Shown: in pieces, positions 22,773-33,855 of the stretch | How the letters are laid out: each line of letters starts with the position of its first letter | Position numbering within the stretch: position 1 is the stretch's first letter | NCBI GenBank assembly: GCA_030512335.1 | Contig: JAULSU010000001.1 | Location: forward strand, 992,001-1,056,000 | From: Immersiella caudata | Lineage: Eukaryota > Ascomycota > Sordariomycetes > Sordariales > Lasiosphaeriaceae | Direction of reading: 5' to 3' | DNA length: 64,000 bases | Notes under the pieces: generated by a model | Database searches by the model: none | Seen by the model: only the letters and a program-made list of their open reading frames with translations | Told to the model about the DNA's origin: nothing | Program-made: the position numbers and the translations under genes

Positions 22773-23613
22773 CTGAGAATATTCGTCAGTGCTGAAATGC
22801 CAATCAGACCGTCGGCGGGCATATTATGGGTCTCACCGTGATGTTGTGCAGTGTCCGAGTAATGTTCAGTTTACTTTTGAGGTATTCCTGAAGGGTTGGT
22901 GGGGTTCTTAAGGAAACAGTGTGGGTATGGCGGGGTTTCCCAACCCTTGACGCCGCTCCGCATGAGCCTCATAGCCTACACGAGAGTCGCCCTCGCCCAA
23001 CCAAACCCAACGGCCCAACTGGCGGCCCGATGTGGTGAACGAGACCAACACATCGCCTCCTGAGCTCAGACCAGGACGAAAGTTGCGGCAGCGGCTCGGC
23101 CCATGCCGAGCGGGAGTGGGCTCGCGTGATGACGTGGGCCGCCCGGGGCCCGCCCGTCGGTCCGGTTCTGCCTGCACCCCAGTACCATGTGCTGGGCTTC
23201 AGCCGCTTTGGGACCCGGCGCAGGTTGGTGGAGCCCGGGGGCAGAGCAGCGCAAGCGTGAGCCCCATGGGGGATCAGGCGGAATCAAGCGGTCAGTCAAG
23301 GCGGCGACCGCCCATGCCCCGCGTGGGCCTCCGCGCCGCCCTTTGATCCAGGCCCCGCGCTGCCCAACCGGGCCCATTGATGGCTGGGGGCTGATGTGCT
23401 GCGCTGGCTCTAACAATGCCTTCCTAGTGGGTACAGGTAGGCTAGCAACAGTCTTTTATGAGGCTGTGGCGCGATACTTTATGCACAGACCCCCGATTTT
23501 CGCTGTGTTTTCGCCAGCAGAGAAATGGTGGGGTAGCATCTTGGCGACGCGTTGTCACGACTTCCTCAATGCAACAGTGAGCCGCCTTTTCCTGTCCTCT
23601 CCCACCACCAACC
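22773..23613. other. intergenic, GC-rich, no gene seen
   Basis: This is the divergent region between the coiled-coil gene and the SRPK-like gene. ORFs at 23032-23346 and 23187-23723 are products of high GC and have no domain. Confidence 0.35.
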
Positions 23614-25005
23614 ATGAGCGGCTGGCTTCCACGAACGGTATCCCGGCACGTGTCCTGGCGACGACCGCGTCCCATTCCAGCCTTTCGATTCCCGGGGCGG
23701 CTGTGTCGCGCCTTCTCCATTAGAATGCCGGCTTCGGCGTTCGAATACCGTGACCAGTTTCTCGAAGACGGTGAAGCCCTACAGCACTACCAACCCGGCG
23801 GGTACCACCCGGTCCAAATTGACGACCATCTTCACACGCGATACCGCATCATTCACAAGCTTGGCCATGGCACATACTCCACCGCCTGGCTTGCTCTTGA
23901 TGAGCAGACGTCCACCTATGTCGCCATCAAAGTCGGCACCGCAGACGCAGACAAACGCGAGGCAGACATTCTCTCCCAAATTTCGGCCGCAATCGCTACT
24001 CCGACCTCAGAAGCAGCGTCCACACTACCTCTGGTCCTTGATCGCTTTACTATCGACGGCCCGAATGGCGCTCACCCTTGCTTGGTGACGGTTCCAGCGC
24101 GATGCAGCCTTCGGGATGCGAAAGAAGCATGTGACTGGAGGGTTTTCCAGCTTGACGTCGCCCGCTCTCTGGCTGCTCAGCTTGCTATGGCCGTCTCCCT
24201 TATACATTCGCAAGGCTTTGCCCATGGCGACCTTCATCTCGGCAACTGCATGCTTCAGCTACCACGCTCTCTCGATAATCTTTCCGTCGAGGAGCTGTAT
24301 GCTAGGTTTGGCGCCCCCGAGCTCGAGCCTGTCGTACGAAGCGACGGTAAGTCTACCTTTTCGGTGCCCGGCGTTCCTCCGTACGTAGTCCATCCTGTGT
24401 GGCTTGGTATACCAAGCGACAAAGTCACTCTCAGCGAGGCAAAGCTCTTGTTAACCGACTTTGGCGTGGCGTTTCGCCCTTCCGAGAAGTCCCGCTTCCA
24501 GTCCTATACACCGCTCGCGCTACGTCCGCCTGAAGCCTTCTTCGAGCCGGCCACACCGCTTTCCTTCGCGTCGGATATCTGGAGTCTCGGTTGCGTAATC
24601 TTTGAGCTCCTTGGCCACAGGTCCCTTATCGACGGTAATTTTCTCGCCCCGCAGGACGATATCACGGCGCAGCAGGTTCACCTGCAAGGCCGTCTTCCAC
24701 CCGAGTGGTGGGATAAGTGGGAGCTACGGGCTAAATGGTTCGACGGATCCGGAAAACCGCTCAGTAACGAGCGGGACGTATGGTCGTGGGATAGGCGGGT
24801 TGACGAATGGGTAAACGGGTTGAGGCCGCTTTGCGGCACCGACCTGGTCAAGGACGACGAGAAGGCCGCGTTGCTGGAACTGCTACGCCGGATGCTCGTT
24901 TGGAGACCTGCCGGGCGGCCGAGTGCTGATGAAGTATTGGAGACGGCTTGGATGAAGAAATGGGCCCTGCCAGCGTATGCGGAGTGTCGGAGGGCTTGGG
25001 AGTGA
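23614..25005 (+). CDS. SRPK-like serine/threonine protein kinase
   Basis: This intronless gene encodes 463 residues. Kinase motifs appear in order: Gly loop GHGTYST (84-90), ATP Lys106 in VAIKV, catalytic loop HGDLHLGN (204-211, His-Gly-Asp replacing His-Arg-Asp), Mg-binding DFG (282-284), and DIWSLG (321-326). HGDLHxxN and the SRPK-type TYSTAWLALD start place it with the large, often lineage-specific fungal SRPK-like kinases, related to kinases of SR splicing factors. The first 37 residues are Arg/Ser-rich and could be a mitochondrial presequence; a second ATG at residue 38 would remove them. Substrate is unknown. Confidence 0.85.
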   Translation: MSGWLPRTVSRHVSWRRPRPIPAFRFPGRLCRAFSIRMPASAFEYRDQFLEDGEALQHYQPGGYHPVQIDDHLHTRYRIIHKLGHGTYSTAWLALDEQTSTYVAIKVGTADADKREADILSQISAAIATPTSEAASTLPLVLDRFTIDGPNGAHPCLVTVPARCSLRDAKEACDWRVFQLDVARSLAAQLAMAVSLIHSQGFAHGDLHLGNCMLQLPRSLDNLSVEELYARFGAPELEPVVRSDGKSTFSVPGVPPYVVHPVWLGIPSDKVTLSEAKLLLTDFGVAFRPSEKSRFQSYTPLALRPPEAFFEPATPLSFASDIWSLGCVIFELLGHRSLIDGNFLAPQDDITAQQVHLQGRLPPEWWDKWELRAKWFDGSGKPLSNERDVWSWDRRVDEWVNGLRPLCGTDLVKDDEKAALLELLRRMLVWRPAGRPSADEVLETAWMKKWALPAYAECRRAWE

Positions 25006-25965
25006 CGAACCTGCAGAGAGTTCTCAGGCTTATCTGTGGTGAAGCTCGATGGCGGGGTTGGGCAGCAAAATGAATGCAAGGATACCTGTTGGGAATACGA
25101 GGAGGCCCATTGGGAATGCAAGGAGGTATGGGCTACTTCCCCGTCAAGAGAATGTGAAAATTGCTTCTTCTACCACGTGGCGGCCTAACACACGGGCAAG
25201 GCAGCAGCCATCAAACCGCGGATACCGCGATGCTTCGGGGTAACCCTAAAGAGGCCGCCCCCAAGATTCCCAGGGCCTCCGATGTCACCAAGCGGGGCAG
25301 GCGTCAGTACTTAAGGAGCCCTGAATTCTCACGGCCAGTGTGGGGGAAGGACAAGTAGGCGCCTCGAGGCCAATTGTTGATTTGAAACATGTCCACTATC
25401 AATATCGTTAAATACTATTTTCACAAAGCCAATGTTCCTCGCGAGGAACGTATACGTCTACTCATCGCACTGGCATACCGGACAGCGAGAGACAGGCAGC
25501 TCTACCCAAAAGCGGTATTTGTGAGGCACGTTCCTCCGGCCCAATGTGAATATCCAGGCTGACACACCACACAGAAGCGATGTTCACGATACTACGACTA
25601 TTGACGGAAAACGCCAGAAAGACCCTCGCGGGCCCCATGTAACTTTCAGCTACAAGACGCAAGACCAGCTTGGCAGCGAAACCCATGTTGCCTGCCATGG
25701 CTATGTTACCGACAATGAGACGCTCCAGTTCAGGGAGGCAACCCACGCAGAGGAAAAGGCCGACGCAACGATGAAGGCGTCCGGAAAGGCGGTCTGGCCA
25801 GGTGAAGACTCCCTTTGGGAGGCTCCAGAAATCGGCTATGGGCATATCTCGGAATAGGGCTGGGCCTGTTACATACCTAGGTAGCGGTACAGACAAGGCT
25901 TCAGTGGCCTTCTTGGGCGGCCCGTTTACCTTCTCGGGTTTTCGTCTCGACCAGCAAGAATCTTT
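25006..25965. other. intergenic, no supported gene
   Basis: Two AGGAGG(T/C) segments with similar flanks near 25080-25130 form a short duplication (GTTGGGAATACGAGGAGG / ATTGGGAATGCAAGGAGG). ORFs at 25462-25896 (minus) and 25546-25857 (plus) overlap and lack ATG starts or domains. Confidence 0.35.
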
Positions 25966-26740
25966 TTAGGTAGGAGAGAAGAGAGGTAAGGGGGGTAGGG
26001 ATCGATGATTCCCCCTTCCGCAGGATGCCATCAAATTGTCTCGCCTCACCAGACCAAAGGAAGGATACATCCCTTGGGAGGAATGGGGGCCGTCCGGGTT
26101 GTGCGGGCCGTCTGCGTCGAACTTGAGTGTGCCTCTCTTGCCCGCTGAGAAGGTTGTCGCGGCCGATGTCGCGCGGCAAGCCTGCCAGATCGTGGCGGCG
26201 TTGAGTAGGTCGGAGTTGTCGCTGCGTAGGGTGTGGTAGTTGGCCAGGCAGACAGTATCGCCAGTTTCTTTACTCGTAGCGCAGACGAAGCTGGCAGAAG
26301 TTAGTAAAGGCCGTCCGCGGGTCCGACACGGGGGGGGGGGATTACACTTTGTAAGGAGAACCAAGGTCCTTGAGCAGTGCATCCTCGCCGAGGCCGCGAT
26401 CAACTACGATAGTCTTAGCTGCACGCTCCAGCTCGGCGCCGTCAATCCGCCCCTGGGGCTTGCCTATGATGGTTACGCGATGGCCCTTCTTCTCGAACAC
26501 CTTGTCGGACAGCGTAGTATAGGCGTCGATGCTCTCGTCCACGGTCATGCGCAGGCGGCCCAGCATAATAGCGATCAGGCTGCCGGTACTGTTGCTGCCA
26601 ATCATGTCGAAGTAGTCGCAGGGCCTAGGCGGGGTGTCAGGATCGACGGTGGCCATAAGGTGGCGGAGGATCATGAGCGAGGACAGGCCGCGCACGCCGC
26701 CGCCGTCGAGGGCGAGCAGGCGGAGTGCGTCGGCAGGCAT
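25966..26740 (-). pseudogene. truncated patatin-like phospholipase
   Basis: Exon 1 (26346-26740) opens with LRLLALDGGGVRGLSS, the oxyanion motif of patatins. Splicing at GTAATC with a 55-bp intron to 26290 yields KVFVCATSKETGDTVCL and ACRATSAATTF, which are patatin signatures. After ATTF the usual motif leading to the catalytic Asp (DGG/A near NNP) is missing; only KFDADGPHNP resembles it, and the frame ends at 25966 after 239 residues, far short of the normal domain. The nucleophile region reads SNSTGS where GTSTGG is usual, so the first Gly of GxSxG is lost. It is probably a decaying gene fragment. Confidence 0.65.
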
Positions 26741-28139
26741 GGTTGACTAGATGGAGCGGGCTGGATAGGTGGAGGAGAGAACGGCGTCAAACAAAGAAGC
26801 GGCGACCTCCGAGGAGATTCGGCAATTGAGCCCGTTTCAATGCGCTTGTGCACGAGTGCTGCAGCAAGGAAGCCTCCGTCAGTCTGTCGCAAATCCGCGT
26901 CCTGATCGAAGAGCGCGGGGTCCAGAATAAGGGTCCAGCACGGCTGTTCTTCGGCTAAAATAGCACAGCGTCTGTTGTTTCGGCACGCTGACACATTTGG
27001 CCGTGCGCTCTTTCAAGTCATCGTCGGCGCCAGATTCGCCCCTCGTTGCAAGCATGGCTTACCAGGTATAACGAGGATGATCTCGATTACCGGACCCCTG
27101 GTCGCCAGGTGACTGACAGCCTCAGCACGGTTCGTCCTCCGGCCAGCGCGCCCTCGACCACTTCACCCGCCGCGGCTTCGCAAAGGGGCGTTTCTGCTCA
27201 CAGCATCGCAAACCACAGTGCTCAAGGCGATTTTAGCATCGCTCGTCTCCCTTCCGCGCCGCCACGTTGCTCCAACCCCTTGAGGGACGGGCGCGCCCGA
27301 CCCGACTTTGACTCCGAACTATCCAAACTATGCACAAGCAGCCATCCCCGAACGACCAGTGGCCCGGACTGAGCGAAACCCCAGCGTCACAACCGGCTCG
27401 AGCGGTGACCTTCGCCCAGCTCAGGACTCCAAGGCGGCATGGTCGTGTACAGACGTCGCGGATGAAGATCTGTGTTGCGTGTAAGGAGATCAGACTCATC
27501 CTCGAAGTCCTGCGGCCGCTGCCGTACCACGAGACGGCAGAATCAAGGCCCGTTCTCGTCCCTTGCGCCAAATTTTGGGCCCGAAGAGTTCCAAGAAGCC
27601 CGGCCATTCTCGACGTGGTTTCTCCCGGGCGCTCGGAGACTCTCAGACGAATGCCTAGATTCTGCGCTGCCATCGACACTCACTCGACGTCCTCGAATTT
27701 GCCGAGCCCGGTCGTTCCACCAGTTGGTGCAGAAGGTCTAGGTCTTGCACCATCATCAACCCAGTTACCCCCCTCCCTCTATTACTCGCAGGCAGTTTCT
27801 AATAGCGCGTCATATAACCAGTCTTGCTCACCTTCGACCACACCGCGCCAGCGCACCCTCTCGCCCTCCTTCAACATCCATGCCTCGCGTTCAGTTCTGC
27901 AGGAGCCCGCCGCTGCAAATTGACGTGGATGTAATGGATGTGATTATACAGAAGATACGCGTTCAGGCCGGAAGCAGTGGCGCTAAAACACGACACCAGC
28001 TTTGGACATCGAGAAGTCATTTGGCCAACATTTGGAAGATTGTGTATTTTTCCTACAATACGAGTATCACGCCGCTCCAACCCTACGGCAATACTATTGG
28101 CAGAGTTGCATCGTCCGAAGATCGTAGCTTTCCTGCATG
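26741..28139. other. 1.4-kb region without a convincing gene
   Basis: A plus-strand ORF at 27330-27923 (197 codons) is Pro/Ser/Thr-rich and has no domain. ORFs on the other strand overlap it. An exonic fragment of a lost gene is possible but not demonstrable. Confidence 0.3.
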
Positions 28140-28499
28140 TCAACAGATCAGTTGCTGGTGTCCGTCCGAAAATAGGACTAGGGGCTGCCTTGTACCTACA
28201 ATCTCTTCACGAGGCGGCGGCCATACGCCGGAAGGGTCGCTATTGTGCACGTAACATCTCCCGCCCACCTCAACTAGTACATAGACCTGAGCACTCGGTG
28301 CCTTGTTTGCTTTGGCGACGTTGCCCCTCTGTGCCCTCTTTGCTCTCCTCAGCCGCTCCCTCTTCCCCCCTCTCTTTCCCCGCCTCCTTCTCGCTTTTAC
28401 GCTTGGGCTTGGGGCCCTTTCGGCCTTTGAGATGTTGGTCGAGGGCTGGGATTCACCCATAACCTCCCGAATCAGCTCACTATGACTACTTGTCAGCAT
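28140..28499 (-). CDS. small basic hypothetical protein
   Basis: This ORF of 119 residues starts MLTSSHSELIREVMGES, has a strongly basic middle (RRRRGKRGGKRERLRR) that could be a nuclear localisation signal, and a more ordered C-terminal part (VYVLVEVGGRCYVH). A Met-rich acidic stretch lies upstream in another phase and could be an extra exon, but the gap would be only 25 bases, too short for a normal intron. No family is recognised. Confidence 0.35.
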   Translation of the reverse strand: MLTSSHSELIREVMGESQPSTNISKAERAPSPSVKARRRRGKRGGKRERLRRAKRAQRGNVAKANKAPSAQVYVLVEVGGRCYVHNSDPSGVWPPPREEIVGTRQPLVLFSDGHQQLIC

Positions 28500-29191
28500 G
28501 GCACCTTCGTTTCGAGCGAGCGAGCTCCAGCGCTTGCCTTAGGTCGGCGTCCAGGTTGGCATCCATGTCGGCGTGCATCATATTAAGAGATACCGTGTGT
28601 CTGCTGAACTCATGTCTGCAATAGGGTCTGCATATAGCTATATACCCATTTTGAACGCCTGTCTGCCTGTATTGGGCCTAGATCTAAGATCGTTCCTGTC
28701 ATGCGCTCCTGGTTCATGAACCGGTTTCTGTGGCGCGCGCTTACGGTTCACTAGACGCAGCCCCGGTTTTCGTCATGCGCGCGCCTAGCTGATTCGTCAA
28801 CCCTAACCCTTGACAATCGATCTGCCCAGGACTGGACCAACAGCCACACGGTGAAGGCCGCTGCCCGTCATGGAGATCCCCGGAATCCAGAAAGCATGCA
28901 AATGCTCTAGGTATCTTCCTTTCCTTTCTGTTCAGCCAGGGTCTCATCCTCGTGGCAGGGGAGGCACTGTTGCATTCTTGCTGCTGTGTGCGTGCGGGAG
29001 GACACAGTTCTGGAAGGGTTTCCCAAAATCCGATAACCGTTTCCGGTTTCCGTGCTGGCCAAGATGGTTGCGGGGCCGTCAAAGTGCAGCGACTCCCCGA
29101 AGGTCGACCGTTCTGTTCCCGCACTTCCAAAGACAGCGAGTATTATAACTAGCAGCCTAGACTCTTGCAGTTCACCCTCTCCCGGCCACCC
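28500..29191. other. intergenic with CCGGTTTC motifs
   Basis: No gene is seen. It contains CCGGTTTCTG at 28721-28730 and a doubled CCGTTTCCGGTTTCC at about 29036-29052, about 140-155 bp upstream of the next start codon. Confidence 0.4.
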
Positions 29192-29545
29192 ATGGTAGAA
29201 ACAACGGTCCGCAATTCATCAAGAAACATGGAGAAGGAGTTACCGCCACGCCCCAGACGGACTCAAGTTGAAGTCCTCCATGACGAAATATACACTCTCC
29301 GCCAAAGGCTCGCAAGGGAAAACGAGGAAAAGGGTCGCCTGATCGACGAGCTCAAAGAGGAGAACACGTACCTGCGTCGGCAAGTGAGGGAACACAACAA
29401 GCTAATCAGTCAACTGGCAAACACAATGAGAGATGCATTTACGAAGTGTTTGACCGAGAGGCGATTGCCAGAAGAAGAGCTTGTGATTACTGGCAGCGGG
29501 AATAAGAGGGAAGAAATTCGGGTATATAGTGAATTTGATATTTAG
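29192..29545 (+). CDS. coiled-coil orphan protein, 117 residues
   Basis: This intronless ORF starts at an ATG in a good context (CACCCATGG). Residues 20-75 form a strong heptad coiled coil (EVLHDEIYTLRQRLARENEE, then LIDELKEENTYLRRQV), giving a leucine-zipper-like dimer, followed by a shorter helix and a charged tail. No basic DNA-binding region precedes the zipper. It resembles the other short coiled-coil genes in this island in size and style. Function is unknown. Confidence 0.55.
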   Translation: MVETTVRNSSRNMEKELPPRPRRTQVEVLHDEIYTLRQRLARENEEKGRLIDELKEENTYLRRQVREHNKLISQLANTMRDAFTKCLTERRLPEEELVITGSGNKREEIRVYSEFDI

Positions 29546-29764
29546 AGTCACCATACAAATATACCAGGACCAAACAATTCAATTAATCCAGCGCATTCCC
29601 TTGTAAGCAGTGAACTATGCGAGGGAAGGGAGATGATGAAATGAAATTCAAATCAGGTGGAAATAAATGCAAGGTAAGCCTAGGGTAGATATGTATGACA
29701 AAAGCTCGGTAGTTACAAAAGTCAGGTAGCAATGATACATCCAACGCATTCCAGCAGTCACCGG

Positions 29765-30424
29765 TCACTGACGGCCTGTATCTTCACCATTCCATGGGCT
29801 TCCACTCATGGACGCTGTTTCTTCGATCTCAGATATATCCGACCTCTCGCCTTGGCTTGCTTCATCATTCTGCGCTGCCTCATTTTCAACCTGCGCAGCG
29901 TAGCAGCTGAAAAACTCGTCCATCCCTCTCTTGATCTTTTCTATAGATTCATTCACATGAGTCTCGTGTCTGACAGAGGTTTGCGCGGTCTCCATTCGCA
30001 TTTGTGAAAATGCCAACTCCAGACGTCCCACCGCCAGTTCCATTCGGCCCACTACATACTCTACCCGCTCTAGTCGAGACAAGGTGTTGCTAATTGGACA
30101 TCAGGGCATGCTCTTGCGGTCAAGTACCTATTATAGCTTCAGTACTCACCTTTGGTCAGGTGCCGGGGCCGGCACATGGGCTGCCCTGCTGGCGGTGAGG
30201 TCGAACATGGTAGAAGGGGCCCTACTGGCGGGGAGGTCGAACATGGTAGAAGGGGCCCTGCCGGTATACTGAGCTTCGGACAGGTTGGGCATTGAATCGT
30301 TGGAGAAGATGTCAGGTCCCGCCGCCAACAGGTTTGTAGCGTGGTTCTGATTCGACGAGAAGGAGTTATTGTTGCCGCTCTCCATCATAGCAGAGCCATT
30401 GTAGAATGGAGACCATTGATTCAT
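29765..30424 (-). CDS. orphan coiled-coil protein with internal tandem duplication, 199 residues
   Basis: Two exons (30150-30424, 29765-30089) with a 60-bp GTGAGT..TTAG intron keep the frame. The first exon is Asn/Ser-rich and holds a tandem duplication of RAPSTMFDL (DNA repeat at about 30200-30270). The second exon begins a coiled coil (SRLERVEYVVGRMELAVGRL) ending in an acidic Ser-rich tail. It has no recognised domain. It is divergent from the secreted-protein gene at 30840, with a shared 415-bp upstream region carrying a CCGTTTCCGG motif. Confidence 0.6.
30200..30270. repeat. tandem duplication of about 36-39 bp
   Basis: The core GGTCGAACATGGTAGAAGGG occurs twice, about 36 bp apart, inside exon 1 of the coiled-coil orphan gene. 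It is in frame and duplicates the peptide RAPSTMFDL. Confidence 0.75.
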
Positions 30425-30646
30425 CTTGTACGTCGTGTGTAAAACGGTGTGGTTTGCGGGTCGTATAGCGGGAAATTCTGGCAGTTCGGCAAAGTATGTG
30501 CGACGGCTTTGAGGTCGGATGGCTCGCTTATGCGGGCTTTCACTATCTTTAAGTACAACAGTGCAGAGTGGCGGAAGATCAGAGGAGGGGGGTGGGGAGA
30601 CAGATTTGGGCCAGGCGCCTGCCTTCCCTTGGCTTGCATGCTAGCA

Positions 30647-30681
30647 GAAACCCGTTTCCGGTTCAGGATTTCTCATTCTGG
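30647..30681. promoter_or_regulatory. candidate shared motif in a divergent promoter
   Basis: ACCCGTTTCCGGTTCAGG followed by TTTCTCATTCTGG lies between two divergent genes. A closely similar TACCGGTTTCTAATTCTGG lies in another divergent promoter at 40884-40902. Its function is inferred only from recurrence. Confidence 0.35.
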
Positions 30682-30839
30682 ACTGCACTTTAGGTATGTA
30701 CTCAGGTACCGAGTACGGATGTATCTACTTAAAGAAGCCCAATCGCACCAGTGTCGGAGCAGCTTCTCCAGTCAGTGACCTTTCCAATTTCACAGTACCA
30801 ATACCACCCTCACAAGATATTCAAGCCACTACTTTTGCG

Positions 30840-31780
30840 ATGAAGAGCGCTTTGATCCTCAGCTTCCTCGCCGCCTGCGGGCTTTCTGCTGGTCAGATGC
30901 CAAATCTCTGTCTTGCTAGCCCTCCAGTGGAGATTACTGCTGGGCTCACCCCTGTGTCCGCAAGTGTGTACAACCCCCTGGGTTCCCGTTGTATTGCTAC
31001 CCTGAACTTCGAGAACGCCGAATTCCTGCCAGTGAGCTATGTCTTCAAATCACCTCAGTGTCCGCGTCAAGTTCAGAGCTTCCAAGCGCCCCTCGAGGCG
31101 CCAGATGGGGGTGCCTTCATTACGTGGTAAGTGACTATCTCATTACCTCACCGAATCTCTCCCACCGGCTACAACTCCCGAAAAAGATTGGTTGCTAATG
31201 TGATTTATGCAGGCAGTGTGCAGGGAAGGCCCCTACTTGCAGCCATGCAGTTATCTCAGGTGGACAGGCCAATAACAGCCTCGAGCTTCAGCAGACGGGA
31301 AATGTTTCATGCGTCGATCAAGTTCTGCAAACCAGTACATCGCAGACCACCATCGCCCGTGGCTCTTCGACATTTGTCGAGACTGTGCGTTCAGTGCTCA
31401 CGTCTCTAACCACGAGACAAGTTTTGCCCACCTCGACAGCCCCTGGTCCAACAACAGTGCAAACGGATACCGCCACGGTCAAGACAGGCACTACAGCCAC
31501 AGCAGCACCTACTTCGGGTCCTCCATCGGCTACAGATACCGGCTTGGCAACTGAGACAAGGGTTACATCAGCGGGGAAAACGGCAGTGTCCTCTCTTCAG
31601 GCGCCAAGCTCCGCAGCAATCTTGCAGGAAAGCCCGTCCAAAGGCGGTGATCCACTGGGCTTCTCGGCCACTAGTTCCGGCTCGAAGATCACGCCTTCGG
31701 TGATTGTGACCGCAATGATCTCGACAATCACAGTGGTGCAGACAATGGCAACGGTTGTCACTGCATGTGTGAGCGAGTGA
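30840..31780 (+). CDS. secreted Ser/Thr-rich cell-wall-type protein
   Basis: Two exons (30840-31126, 31213-31780; 86-bp GTAAGT..GCAG intron) encode 284 residues. A classic signal peptide (MKSALILSFLAACGLSAG) is followed by a domain of about 120 residues with six or more Cys that looks like a compact extracellular module. The rest is Thr/Ser/Pro/Ala-rich, probably O-mannosylated. The last 25 residues are hydrophobic/Thr-rich (VIVTAMISTITVVQTMATVV) but end in CVSE rather than a clean hydrophobic tail, so a GPI anchor is doubtful. No family is recognised; a small secreted or surface protein is inferred. Confidence 0.7.
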
Positions 31781-32781
31781 TTGGGCAAGATCTCGGCTCT
31801 AGCCCCGGTTCATCTTGGCTCTGATCCACAATGCAACTCTGGCGCGTCTGTATCACTAGTTTCCTTCTAACGTCAATGTAGCTTAGCTCAAATTGACAAT
31901 TGATTTGATTGGGTTCCATTCTGTCGGGTCCGTAACTAACCTGAACGGAAATCCCTCACCTCCCTCATCATTCGTGATCACTGCAGATAAGGAGGGGTAA
32001 GAGGCCCTCCTTCCTGCCCCTTATGTAAGGGAAATATGTGTCTAGACAGCAGGCATGCAGGTAATACTGCATTGTAATGTTGCAGTTGTTGTGCCCGCTT
32101 CAAGACTCCCTCACCTGTGCCGTGATCAGCACTGCATACGTCTAGCGGCATGTGACATTTGGAGTGTGCGCCCCCCCCCTGTGCTTCTTGCCGTTTGAGG
32201 CAATAGTTGGGCACACGGACCTGTGACAGAACATCGAGGTGTGGTGCCTAAGCAAATTAGGATATGTTTTGCGAGGAAGGCAAACAGCACGTCAAGTCTC
32301 ACAGCGAAAGGGGACATCGACCTCCCCAGTTTCCTGCGACGACTGACGACAGGCGCCTGCAGCTCTCCAACAGTCCCCTCCTGCAGCTCTACCGCGCTTG
32401 TGAGGAGTAGCGGCGTCGCTTCGAGCATCTCCTGGCGGCAAAATGGCTCCAGAGACGAATCGTAGGTTTAAGCGCCGCAGGAATAGACTTTCCGGACACA
32501 TAATCCAGGAACGGGTTTTGGGCAAGTGGAAATGCAAAGGTAGGTAGTTAGCTTGGATAGATAAAGGGGAGTGTGAAGGACCTCCCTTCCCTGGTGTGCT
32601 CCATCTTCTATCTACCTTCTATTACCTCCACTCATCTACAGTACCTGCTTCCGCGGAAGATCGTTTGTCCTGTTTGCTTCGGTATCCCCTGCAAAACAGT
32701 GATAATCGTGCTGAAGGGTTAAGCAGCGAAGAGGTGAACCGAGGTGCAAATCCTGAGCGACCACCACTCTTTCACTTGGAG
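31781..32781. other. intergenic; conserved leader of the next gene at its end
   Basis: No gene is seen in 31781-32600. ACGGGTTTTGGGC is at about 32512-32524. From about 32639 the leader (TACCTGCTTCCGCGGAAGATC, then GTGCTGAAGGGTTAAGCAGCGAAGAGG) closely matches sequence upstream of the paralogous gene at 42428. Confidence 0.5.
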
Positions 32782-33207
32782 ATGGTCTCTTTTGCTGCTG
32801 AAGAGGGTTGGGAGAAGGAATCCCGGACGAGTGAAGATTGGTATGTAGAGCTGAGTGACGACGAGTGTGCGCCATTGCTTCCTTCAGCAACCACTCGTGT
32901 CTTTTCAAAGGCCGAAGCCTTCCGACTTGGGTGTCGCCAGTTTCCGAGAGTGTGGAGGAGGATGAAGAACCGGGCATTCCATGAACAAGCGAATATCCTC
33001 TTCGAGCGTGTTTGCAGGGATATGGGTGACAATCAAGAGCAGTATGACTATTGGAAGGCAAGAACAATGGCAGCGGTGGAACAGCGGAGCCGTAGGTTAT
33101 CCCTATCCCTGTGGGCCTTATATTGCTTCCATTCGCCGTCTCTGACCAAACGAGGCCCAGTTCTTGCACTTCTTTGGGTTCAATCTTGTCTTCCTCAAAT
33201 CCCCTAA
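32782..33207 (+). CDS. orphan family protein, copy A (141 residues)
   Basis: The start is the first in-frame ATG. An acidic N-terminus is followed by a basic region (RLGCRQFPRVWRRMKNRAFH) and a helical block EQANILFERVCRDM..YDYWKART. This block is clearly homologous to EQANQLFDDVCYAF..YRYFKEKI in the gene at 42428, so the two are diverged paralogs. After SRRLSL copy A continues for about 30 residues where copy B stops. No known domain was recognised. The conserved upstream leader could be an extra exon starting after a CTACAG acceptor, but no initiating ATG could be assigned there. Confidence 0.55.
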   Translation: MVSFAAEEGWEKESRTSEDWYVELSDDECAPLLPSATTRVFSKAEAFRLGCRQFPRVWRRMKNRAFHEQANILFERVCRDMGDNQEQYDYWKARTMAAVEQRSRRLSLSLWALYCFHSPSLTKRGPVLALLWVQSCLPQIP

Positions 33208-33855
33208 ATCCCTCAACAGTGCAAGGGTGAAGGATCTAGACTGGTGACCTTGACGACCTAAACTGCTGAATTTCTCCGTACATTCCATTTTGAGATATTG
33301 AATCGTCTCGGCCTTTCGGAAGCTATTTACAATTGCAAGTCTTGGAAGAAGCAAATGGGACATGGGACCGAGGACGGCGGGTGGATGGTCTGAGAACGTG
33401 CTTGGGTACCTACCTTATAGATATCTTCCAGGGTGTTCTCTTTTGACTCGGCGGGTTCCGTGACTCATGTCTGTTGTTTGTGTAGATAGCTTTGATATTT
33501 GGGCTAGCACCTACATTTTGATGTTCATCTTGCATCTCGAAAGTTACTTTGCGTAGATCATGCAGCAGGCTGCTTCAAGGATAAGGTGGGAGCGCAGCGG
33601 CGACGGGGTTGGCGGGTGAGGTGGCAGCGCCGGTGTGCTGGGCACCATCGCACCTCTAGAAATCTCGGAATGTGTCGGGTGGGAGTAGGTGGTGTGGGTA
33701 CAATGGAGAGGCCGTCCGAGTGCTGCACGTACATGTATCAAGCCCTGGTTCAAGCCTCTCATTCTGCCTGTATATTACTCTGATGCGTTCGCTGTTTTCT
33801 AAGACCCAAACCATTCCAACCACATTTCCATCCTCACAACATCATTCTATTCATT
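33208..33855. other. intergenic between convergent genes
   Basis: No gene is seen. Short ORFs at 33118-33363 and 33544-33762 lack support. Confidence 0.35.

Noticed and set aside
27330..27923. Zinc-cluster or other transcription factor gene
   Set aside because: A CGRCRTTRR-like string appears in one frame but the six-Cys spacing is not met.
28490..28620. Extra 5' exon for the basic orphan at 28140
   Set aside because: The only in-phase junction needs a 25-base intron, too short to be credible.
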